Program-made: the position numbers and the translations under genes
Notes under the pieces: model-generated
Seen by the model: the letters and a program-made list of their open reading frames with translations, nothing else
What the model was told of the DNA's origin: nothing
Database searches by the model: none
Assembly (NCBI GenBank): GCA_907165275.2
Contig: OU015664.1
Span: 4,984,001 to 5,048,000 of the forward strand
Origin: Zygaena filipendulae
Lineage: Eukaryota > Arthropoda > Insecta > Lepidoptera > Zygaenidae
Reading direction: 5' to 3'
Length of the DNA: 64,000 nucleotides
Part shown: piece by piece, positions 12,701 through 20,900 of the stretch
Position numbering within the stretch: the first letter of the stretch is position 1
Layout: every line of letters begins with the position of its first letter

Positions 12701-14563
12701 CATTTGTGCAGGGCATTTTGAAATTGTCAAGTAAGTTTTCTACAAAATTATATGGAATGGTACGTTATTTGCTATAAATACCTTCTTTTTTCAATTATCA
12801 TTGTATGTTTAGATTTCTCGTGGAGCTTGGTTGCGACGTGAATGCACAAGACTCCGATGGATGGACACCGTTACACTGTGCTGCGTCTTGTAACAATTTG
12901 CCTATGGTCCGCTTCCTTGTAGATAACGGTTAGTTAATCACAGTCAATTTAATTATTATGATTGATGCTAACAAAACAAACGATGGTTTCTCATATAAAC
13001 GTTTTATAGGTGCATGTATATTCGCAACAACGTTGTCTGATCACGAGACGGCAGCAGAAAAATGTGAAGAAGATGAGGAAGGATTTGATGGCTGCTCCGA
13101 ATATTTATACAGTGGGTAATTTTGCTATATAAGATAAGGTTGATACACGCTTGGTACACGGATTGTTCCTGTTTTCTATGTTTGGCACATAATGACGATT
13201 GATGATCTATTTCTTGCCTAAAATAATAATAATAATTTATTGTCACGAGCAAAAAATTTTTTTACCATATCCGTACACTCACTGGCTTCCAAACTAGCGT
13301 AAGATGTATGTTAGAAGTCAGTTACATATTATAATTTCATTGAGCTTGAACAATCAATTAGTAAAGGATAAATTAATAAGTATAAATTAATGTAACACGA
13401 TTCAATAATAAAATCAATTTTGATCAAACCCACTTTTTACTAATTATTTCAGGTGTCCAAGAAAAACTAGGTATCATGAACAATGGTTTAGTTTACTCTG
13501 TATTCTCGTACACGGCCTCGCGTAGCGATGAGCTCTCGTTCGAGACCGGTGACAGGCTGCAGGTGTTGAGGAAGGGAGACGATAATGAAAGAGAATGGTG
13601 GTGGTGCCGAGACGATGCCGGTAGGGAGGGATACGTGCCCAGGAACTTGCTTGGGGTAAGTTTCAAAAAATCACTACAGGCTTAGTTCACCAAGGTTAGT
13701 AAGCTGAAAAGTGACAATGCAGATTTGGAATAATTTTTGCATGAAATTTTCCTTAAGCGTTGATAGGTTTTCGAAAAAATCCTTTGCAAAAATTACACGC
13801 ATTTTCAACCATATCCAGGTGTCAGGTGTGTGCCTGTATTTGAGTTAAATGATTGTGTTGAGCCATATGAACATTTTTACAAAGAAAGTAAAATTGACTT
13901 CGTCCATCGCAATGGGCTAGTTGACAAAATTTATTTTTAGTCCGTCGTGTAGATTAATTCTACTAATCCTACTAATATTATAAATGTGAACGTGTGGATA
14001 TTTGGATGTTTGTTACTCAATAACGTAAAAACGGCTGAACGGATTTGGATGAAATTTTGCATGCACGTTGTCAGGGGTACAGAGAAGGACATAGAGTACT
14101 TTTTATCCCAGAATTCCTGCAGGAACTCCGAAATTACCGCAGGTGAAACCGCGGGGCACAGCTAGAAAGAATATTGAATTGAATTGAATTGAATCTATTT
14201 TTTTTGCTAACTGACGAATAATTAGAATTTTGACTATCATTAGTCGTTAAAATCCCTAATAATACATTTTAGGACATTGTACAGATTGTCATATATATTA
14301 TGTCATATATATAAGTATTTCTGTACGAACTTCCCAATATCAGGATTTAGATGAAACGATATTATGTAGATTTCCGATTAGAAATAATTCGAATTCAATA
14401 GATATTAATAATAATAATACTACTACTACTAATAATAATACATATAATTAACTAGATAACTCCTAGAACTGTTTTCACGAATGCAGATATTTTTGAGGTT
14501 TTTGTAATAAAAACAATATTTTTTTTACAGTTATATCCGAGAGTAACCCCACAGCAAGAATAA
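756..14563 (+). CDS. ASPP: ASPP-family protein (apoptosis-stimulating of p53 / PP1 regulatory subunit 13-like), 5' partial
   Basis: Eleven exons join in frame: 756-928, 7308-7495, 10107-10272, 10400-11254, 11445-11816, 11911-12567, 12648-12730, 12813-12928, 13010-13111, 13453-13655, 14531-14563 (TAA), giving 981 residues in the window. The first two exons encode the conserved coiled coil (KLRRELM then [14 protein letters not shown]). A long Gln/Asn/Ser-rich disordered middle follows, with [10 protein letters not shown] near its end. Residues 776-779 are RVSF, an RVxF-type PP1 docking motif followed by [14 protein letters not shown]. Ankyrin repeats start near residue 804 ([20 protein letters not shown], then [16 protein letters not shown]), and an SH3 domain (about 914-975) contains EWWWCR and [10 protein letters not shown]. 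In the family, this C-terminal block binds p53 or Apaf/RASSF-type partners and PP1, and the protein acts in apoptosis and epithelial junctions. The N-terminal RA-like part is outside the window. The donor after 13111 is GTGGGT, weaker than the rest but the only one that keeps frame. Confidence 0.94.
929..5489 (+). other. first part of a 6.4-kb ASPP intron
   Basis: No coding exon is supported here. Two short patches are clearly richer in GC and CpG than their surroundings (about 2220-2275 and 3875-3925). These could be remnants of inserted DNA or an internal promoter, but neither shows a start codon followed by a convincing splice donor. The rest is AT-rich, low-complexity intron. Confidence 0.5.
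5490..5668 (+). repeat. Helitron-like fragment
   Basis: The stretch carries the recurring pattern of this window: a partial TTTTGACGGGACTTTCACTG block, then GTTATAAAGAGTAAATTA, then a degraded 3' end GGCACAGCTAGT. The CTAG end followed by T is what Helitron termini look like, but the terminal hairpin is degraded here. The Tc1 element begins a few bases downstream. Confidence 0.6.
5674..7220 (-). mobile_element. Tc1-like transposon, full length, inactivated
   Basis: The element is about 1,547 bp with near-identical terminal inverted repeats: CACACATCAAAAGTGTCTAG on the left, and the reverse complement of the right end reads CACACATCAAAAATGTCTAG. Both continue into GGATCAAGTGCATTTT. A TA dinucleotide flanks each end (5672-5673 and 7221-7222), the target duplication expected of Tc1/mariner. 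It carries one decayed transposase on the minus strand, opposite to the host gene, and lies wholly inside an ASPP intron. Confidence 0.93.
5833..6969 (-). pseudogene. Tc1 transposase pseudogene (DD34E type)
   Basis: One reading frame runs from an ATG at 6969 to the stop at 5833. It shows the N-terminal paired-like helix-turn-helix region ([14 protein letters not shown], then [15 protein letters not shown]), the central region, [13 protein letters not shown] with the second catalytic Asp, and [12 protein letters not shown] with the Glu; 34 residues separate that Asp and Glu. The frame is never shifted, but it contains five stops: TGA at codon 4 and four TAG codons between about 6550 and 6360. 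The first catalytic Asp position reads SEESRF, so Asp is replaced by Glu. It cannot make a working enzyme. The C-terminal extension beyond DYL reads into the terminal repeat region and is probably not part of the ancestral protein. Confidence 0.9.
8688..9600 (+). repeat. composite interspersed repeat, copy 1 (modules R and S)
   Basis: Module R (8688-9052) begins AAACCGACTTCCAAAAA and ends in the inverted counterpart GGAGTCGGTTTTA. Its centre is itself an inverted repeat around GTGCTACC..CACTGATCGGTTTG and CAGTGGTAGCACAAACCA. Module S (about 9100-9600) starts near CCCGATGCAGGGACGTTAAT and contains the recurring blocks CGGAACCCGTGAAATACG and CAAGATCCCATCATCAG. About ten copies of this family lie in the window. 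I do not recognise it as a named family. It lies in the second in-window ASPP intron. Confidence 0.75.
13211..13345 (-). repeat. interspersed repeat ending in (AAT)n, probable non-LTR retroposon tail
   Basis: On the minus strand the block contains CTAGTTTGGAAGCCAGTGAG and TACGGATATGGTAAAAA and ends in TGACAATAAATTATTATTAT. The same sequence recurs on the plus strand at 37690-37815. A short sequence ending in a trinucleotide tail is typical of a 5'-truncated non-LTR retroposon or SINE, so that is the likely origin. It sits in the ASPP intron just before the SH3 exon. Confidence 0.55.
13967..14165 (+). mobile_element. Helitron-like non-autonomous element (about 199 bp)
   Basis: The element starts TCCTACTAATATTATAAATG and ends with the hairpin region GCAGGTGAAACCGCGGGGCA followed by CAGCTAG. 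Helitrons begin with TC, end with CTRR preceded by a short hairpin and leave no target duplication; this copy fits all three, and it resembles the abundant short lepidopteran Helitron-like repeats. A short GAATT tandem repeat follows at about 14174-14193. It lies in the last ASPP intron. Confidence 0.75.
14402..14441 (+). repeat. (AAT)n/(ACT)n microsatellite
   Basis: Consecutive AAT, ACT and AAT triplet runs in the last ASPP intron. Confidence 0.8.
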
Positions 14564-15051
14564 AGAATAGTCCAACATTTTCAATCATTGACATAATAAT
14601 ATTATTAATGATGTAAATAGATACTTACTTTTAGCGAAATCTCTGATGATATATTTATATTAGTATCATATAAATCTTTAATTAGATATGAATTTATTAT
14701 ATGTTATATTGTACAATTTTACGGAAACTAATATTTTGTAAATATTATATGAAAACATGTTCAAATGAAATGAGATTATATTATTGTAAATTTATAAATA
14801 CTTAGCGAGTCATCTTTTAAATTGGTCTTATAGTTTGTATATTATTAATTGCTCTTACAATTAGAACCTATGCAAATTAATATTGTAATTCATGAATTGA
14901 CAATACAGACAAGTATCAAAAATTGTAAACTGGATTTATTTACTTTCCTTTTTAATGATAGGAAATTTCGGCAATAGGTACCTAATTGCTGCTGTGTCGT
15001 CAACAGGTAAATTCAAATCAATTGGGACTTCGACCAACCTTTGCGCCAATA
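14564..15051 (+). other. ASPP 3' UTR and downstream flank
   Basis: This is AT-rich sequence after the ASPP stop codon. No clear AATAAA signal was seen, so the transcript end is not placed. The part from about 14768 to 14950 is clearly similar to 41598-41780 (shared words include TACTTAGC-AGTCATCTTTTAA and TATGCAAATTAATA), which links this flank to the 3' side of OR-C. Confidence 0.6.
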
Positions 15052-15655
15052 GGGTACTTGCATGAAATTCATAATAAGAAATTGTGTCAATATTTAAAAA
15101 TAGAGCCTTAGAAAAGCGTTATCGTGAAAGATTTACTAAAAAAAATTCAATAGTTTCCAAAATATTCAACTTTTAATTTTGTGAAACGGAACGTTGCAAT
15201 GAAACACCAATCACAGCCAAGCTTGACACATGACGTCACTTTTATTTTTTTTGGAAACATTTACCTCTTTGAGAGAAGGCAAAAGAAACTAAGTGCATAC
15301 AGTCAACGCATATTTTCCATTTTCTGAAGTTTTTTACTTTAAAATGCATCGGTAACATGCATTTCGATTCTTTACTGAAACTTTTGGAAGTAAATCGACA
15401 CAGTTCAACCTTAATTTCGCTTTTGGATCTGTCTGTCAGTGTCACATGACCCTGTCAATACGACAGTGACATTTCTAACACAGATTAATAGGCGTAATTT
15501 TGAATAAGTGACGTCATTCCGCGTTTCGGCGGTAAGGTAACTTTGAAACGCTCTATTTCATTAATTTATGCATATATATTTTTTCTTTTTCTTGCTTTGT
15601 TTAAGTAGGCCATATATCTTTAAAATAGACTGAAAAAAAAATCATGCAAGTACCC
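15052..15655. mobile_element. MITE with TIRs and TA target duplication
   Basis: Perfect terminal inverted repeats GGGTACTTGCATGA (left) and TCATGCAAGTACCC (right) bound a 604-bp element, each flanked by TA (15050-15051 and 15656-15657). The interior has two TGACGTCA palindromes (15231-15238 and 15509-15516) and no convincing coding region. The TA duplication suggests mobilisation by a Tc1/mariner-type transposase. It lies between the ASPP 3' end and OR-A. Confidence 0.75.
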
Positions 15656-15787
15656 TATCAAGCACGGTGATTTGCTATTTATGCAAACTATTTTTATTCG
15701 GCGCAAAATTAGGAGTTAAAGGTGTGAGGTATTCGCGTCATCGCTCAGGTAATAACGTTTAACATTTTTGCATATAATAAATATTTA

Positions 15788-16128
15788 TCTATACTAATAT
15801 TACAAAGAGCAAAAGTTTGTGAGTTTGTGACGTTGTAGAGTCTTTGGATCTACTGAACCGATTTTGAAAATTCTTTCACTTATAGGAAGATACAGTGGTC
15901 CTGAGTGTCATAGGGTACTTTTTATTTCGGAATTCCCTCGGAAACTCCGAATTTCCCGCAGGTAAAACCACGAGGGAACAGCTATCTCTGGATCTACTGA
16001 ACTGATTTAAAAAATTCTTTCACTTATAGGTACCTACAGTGATCCCGAGTGACATAGAGTACTTTTTATCCCGGAATTTCCGCGGGAACTCCGAAATTAC
16101 CGCGGGTGAAACCGCGGGGGTCAGCTAG
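15788..16128 (+). mobile_element. Helitron-like element with internal tandem duplication
   Basis: It starts TCTATACTAATATTACAAAG and ends GGTGAAACCGCGGGGGTCAG then CTAG. Inside, the block from GGATCTACTGAAC through the CCGAATTTCC/CCGAAATTACC hairpin region occurs twice (first at about 15848-15985, second at about 15986-16128). The element at 61187-61511 has the same doubled structure, so this is a subfamily and not a local accident. Confidence 0.72.
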
Positions 16129-16467
16129 TTAATTATAAATGCGAAAGTTTCTCCTTGCGTTTGTGTGTATTTTTGTTACTTCTTCATGCTGAAACGGCTG
16201 GGCTTATTATAACAGATAAGCTACTTATCTAGTTAAATTATATCTAATTATGAAAGGAATGGACAGGTTTGAGAGTTTAATTAATTAATTAATTATTTTA
16301 TTCATTTATTTTCTAGGTAATTATAACGGTAAAAACAACTACAATAAATTACATAATAGAATGTGTTCGTTATACAGTCACCTAGGTTAACTCCTAGGCA
16401 CCTAGGACTCTTGCATACTACCTAGGTACCTACTTATCTAGACATCTAGACATATTGAGACATATAA

Positions 16468-16780
16468 ATAAAATTGAGTGTCTGTTTGTAATTTCAAATT
16501 AACAGCTTTTTACTAAATGTATACGAGAGTAGGTATATACAGTCAGTACTAAACATAAAAAAAAAAAACAATTTTTAAAAATTTTCTTTGTCTGTCTGTC
16601 TGTCGGTTTGTCCGTCTGTCTGTGTGTTGATGATCTCTTAAACGGCTGGGCCGATTTTAACGGGACTTTCACTGGCAGATAGTTGATGTTATAAGGAGTA
16701 ACCTAGGCTACTTTTTATCCCGGAATTCCCGTGGGATCTCTGAAATTAATGCGGTAGAAACTGTGGGGCACAGCCAGTAC
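16468..16780 (+). repeat. Helitron-related repeat, family T
   Basis: The block runs from GTGTCTGTTTGTAATTTCAA, through a CTGTCTGTCTGTC-rich stretch and AACGGGACTTTCACTGGCAG, to GGGGCACAGCCAGT. Relatives lie at 38575-38790 (plus) and 50885-51160 (minus). The corresponding site in the duplicated flank near 42.33 kb lacks it, so it was inserted after that duplication. Confidence 0.65.
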
Positions 16781-16985
16781 GAGGCTAGTACTTAATATTC
16801 ATACCTACTTAATATACCTACTAAAAATTGAATTCATGTGCATTAAATAGGTACGTACTACGTTTATTGATGATAACAAGAAATATCATTAGATATGTAC
16901 CTCTTAGTGGAGAGTGAGTAAACTACACTAAAGAATAAAAAAATTGAGACTTAAATATTACGAAATAGTATATTTCATTACAAGG

Positions 16986-17093
16986 GCGGAAAGGCTGTCA
17001 TTGCAAAGAGTTCCGACAAATGTCGACCCGAGCCGAGGCGCAGCCGAAGGTGAGGGTTGACAGTCGGAACTCTTTGCAATGACGGTTCCGCAC
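16986..17093. repeat. inverted repeat (21-bp perfect arms) with GC-rich centre
   Basis: The arms at 16997-17017 and 17063-17083 are exact reverse complements around GTCATTGCAAAGAGTTCCGA, and imperfect pairing extends outward to about 16986 and 17093. The centre is CpG-rich (GACCCGAGCCGAGGCGCAGC). The form is that of a short foldback element. Confidence 0.75.
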
Positions 17094-17108
17094 GTGTACT
17101 GAACAACT

Positions 17109-17400
17109 ATTTTTAATACAGTTGCGAAAAAAATGAAGAAATTTAGTAAAATAATAAAAACACAAACTCAACTAAGTTCCAACTGTGATCAAGAGATGGC
17201 GCTAGTCGTATTAGTACTACGAAACCTACGTTGCGCAATACAAAAAGTGTGTCAAAGTCGTTTCGCCATTTTTGACAGTTGGGAAAGAGAACGCACGAGT
17301 TCGGAAAAGGTAAAGAAAAAGCTCGAGTATGTAATAGCCCACTTCCCAAACGCTATACGTCCCTGCAATATGCCACTTTTTGAGCAACTGTATTAAAAAT
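17109..17400. mobile_element. short TIR element (MITE-like), 292 bp
   Basis: The 17-bp arms ATTTTTAATACAGTTGC (17109-17125) and GCAACTGTATTAAAAAT (17384-17400) are exact inverted repeats. The interior includes an open frame of 87 codons with no recognisable family. It directly follows the inverted repeat at 16986-17093, so both could be parts of one larger element. Confidence 0.65.
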
Positions 17401-17994
17401 ATTATTTTATGACTAAAATAAGACTAATATTAACATTATAATTACCATCCCGGAAAAGTGCATTTATTTATTTCAGTGTTAATAATTAATAATATAGTGA
17501 ACCCTTTGTACGTTACATTTTGAATCTTTTTTGCATTTGTTCTAAACGCGATCGTAGATTTTTTTGATTAAAGCGGTTGATCCAAAACTTACTTCTCTTT
17601 TAAAAGACTTTTATAATTATAATAAATACCTACCAGAAAAAATATTACTTTGTTGTTTAAAAAAAGTATACCTATTCTAAGTGCTTAGTGCACATTTCTA
17701 CTTTGATCAATTTTATCGTAAAATTCGTAAACCTTGTAGATGGCTCTTGATCTTGACTCAATCTTCTCCAAGTACCTACCTACCTAACCTAACTTTTAAG
17801 CTACAATAAGAAAAAATAATATTTAATCCGAATTCTACGAAGTTTTGGTGATTTTTTTTTATTTTAAAGGATGTTATTGGTGACCCTAAATTTTGATGTA
17901 GGTATCTTTGGTAAAAAAAACTGTTTATTTTACTATCTGCTAAATGATTATTACAATATAGGTATAATATAATTATGATCTTCAGTACGAAAAT
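17401..17994. other. 3' flank of OR-A
   Basis: No gene is present. Stretches near 17700-17860 match the 3' flank of OR-B near 34180-34330 (shared words CGTAAACCTT-TAGATGG and GAATTCTACGAAGTTTTG), so this is probably 3' UTR or flank copied with the receptor gene. Confidence 0.6.
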
Positions 17995-20900
17995 CTAGTT
18001 ACTTTTCTGATACAATGCATTCAATAATGAAATATACGGGTAAGTTGAGGTCGCAATCTGAAAAAAACAAAAAATTAATAAAATTGAATCAGCGACGAAT
18101 CTCCTATAGGTACCTAATTTATTTTCCTATGCTCGTTTTTATTCAGGGAATATTGAATATTAATACAAAGAATAATTATTAATCTAAATATTTTATTCAT
18201 AATTGTCACTGGTCACACATTTGCGCTTAATTTGGTAAGAGTTTTATTTTATATTATGTATTATAAAATTTTAAATTTACTTTAAAACCAAATCATCATA
18301 CAGGTATTATGGAATAACGGCCGCACTCAGAGTCGACTTTAATGATTACTTAGTTAAGTATAGATTTTTAAAACAAAAATTTTCCAAATCGGTCCAATCG
18401 GAACCCGTGAAATACGTATTAGTGTTGAGTAGTTCCGATGCTCATCTGCGGTCTCCATCATCAGTTCCAATTCTTCAAATTTTGCTTTCCGAAAGCAAAT
18501 GAACGATTTACTCCAAAAAATACCCAAATCGCTATAGGTATGCCTATAATTTTTGAAGAGTTCCCTCGATTTCTCAAAGATCCCATCATCAAATCCCAAC
18601 TTGGTGGTAATACGACCAACTCGGGAGTATACCTACCCTTTCAAACAAAAAAGAATTTTCTAAATCGGTCCAACCGTCTTTGAGTAATCGGTGAACATAC
18701 ATAAAAAAAACATACATTACAGCCGAATGCAGAACCTCCTCCTTTTTGGAGGTCGGTTAAAAGGAAGAGTGATGTTTTTAAAAAGTTCAAAGAATGTAAC
18801 AGCAAAGTAGGATTGTTCATGAAGAAACGAATTCAAAACTTACGATCAGTTAATGGTACAGATTACAGAAACAAATATTTTGATACTTATCTAAAAGCAC
18901 ATGGTATTCAGCAGTGGAGGCTGTCTGCTCCATACACTCCACAGCAAAACGGTGTGAGTGAAATTTAGACTACTCAGTACCTAGTACTACTGATACAGAG
19001 CAACAAAAACTTGTATCTCTAGAACTACCATTTACGAACTAGTGACCGGTAGAGTAAGATTGTATTTTATGCTGTCTAGCGACCCTACCCTGTATGTCCA
19101 TTTCCCTGAACGTCTAATCCCTGAAGGTCCATTTCCTTGAATGTCCCTTATATATTTTTAATTAGCTTAGGTTTTAACCGACTTCAGAAAATGTCAAGTT
19201 AGGTTTGTACTGCCGACTAAGCCGCGCGAGCCGAGCGAGCGTATCGAGCGTGCCGCGGTAGAACAGACGCGGCAGAGACTTTGTTTTATTATATGTGTAA
19301 GGATATTTAAGGAAGTTACTTCTACAATTAGTAAAATTTTGTTGTATAATTATAAGAAAAATTCACACTCACTTTAGTAAATGTCTCCATCGTTATGTCT
19401 GTAAATCCTAATGCAGACAAACAACATGGTCTCTGTGATCTGCAATAAATTATTATTAATACCTTTTCATTACTCATACTCGAAAAGTAGGTCTGAAGTT
19501 GCCTGAGAAGCGGGTTGAAAGTAACACTTTTCAGCCCTAGGGAGAATCGCTTTCAACTGACAGCTGGATACTGCAGAAACTCAAGTTTTTTTTTTATGTC
19601 ATAGGGGGCATACTTACTGGCCAGTAGCACACCTAATGGTTGATTTATGTAAAATAAAATTCACTCATTTTTTTCTTTAGCTAATTCCTATTTTTATTTT
19701 GACTTTCCTTGCATTCGTAATGAAAAGCACAGTGTTATCCTCGGGAGAAAGACTTTATTTATTTATTTATTTATTACACAAAATTTCTCACAGCTTTACA
19801 GTTATTACTAATACACTGTGAAATTAGAATAGACTTATTTAGTCCCGAGACGGGGTTTGGCGCCCGAGCGTAGCGAAGGCGCCAATAGATCGAGGGACTA
19901 AATAAGTCTTTCTCCCGAGGATAACAATGTACCTACTATTAATCTGAATGTCGGAAACGGCTCCAACGATTTTCATGAAAGTTAATAGGTATGCAGGGGA
20001 TTTCGGGGGCGATTAATTGATCTAGCTAGGTTTAATTTTTAGAAAACGTCGTTTTGTCCGTGTTTTCAGGCAACAAGATATGACTGTTTGATAATGCTTT
20101 TCTACTTAAAAAAAGAGCGAAGCTTGGTCGTCTAGATATTTAAAAAAATTACTGCATAAAATCTAGGTATACTTGTAATTTCCCTAAAACCACGGCTTGA
20201 GTAACACTTACCTGGTAATAATGAGCGTAATAAATTTACGATATTTTACGTCGTAGTTATACCAGAGATTATGATATGCAGCATCACCTACTCCAGCGCT
20301 CTGTAATTTGCAATTGATTTTGTTAAGACAAAAATTATCATAGAGGTTAATTGTGTAAAGAAACTGATAGGTAAGTTGATAATATTTACCTAATGAGATT
20401 ATTGTGTGTTGTGAACACTAAGGTCATGGTCGGAGGTCCATATTGTGCACAGTGCAGCGGTGGTTAGTGGGGTTTAGTGCCGGATTAATCTTACGTATAA
20501 AAATTTAAAATACAAAAATACAGTCAATAATGAATAATCCGCAATAAAGAATGAAATAACTAAATAACTAATATTATATGTCATAATTTATATCTAAATA
20601 CCTATCATAGGGATCTAATGTACCTACACACATCAACAAAATATAGGTATATTTTAAATTTCATCAAATACTTATCTAAAAAGCCTATGAAGAATTTTCT
20701 GATATAGGTAGTCAATGGAAGAATGTTAGTTTAGTTTATGGTCTTTACTTACTAATACTAACATACTTATAACAAAAGAATACTAATCTATTCTAATATT
20801 ATAAATAGAATTATAAATTAATAGATACAGTGTGTCATAGGGTACTTCTTATCCTGGAATTCCCGCGAGAACTCCGACATTACCGAGGGGAAACTCCGGG

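Noticed and set aside
13112..13118. alternative donor GTAATT for ASPP exon 9 (end at 13115)
   Set aside because: It has a better donor sequence but puts the SH3 exon out of frame; the GTGGGT donor after 13111 restores the family reading (EYLYSVQEKLG).
14402..14441. possible CRISPR-like or tandem array
   Set aside because: It is only a triplet microsatellite; no regular repeat-spacer pattern was seen anywhere in the window.
17133..17396. 87-codon frame as a gene
   Set aside because: It lies wholly inside a 292-bp element with perfect inverted ends and has no known domain.
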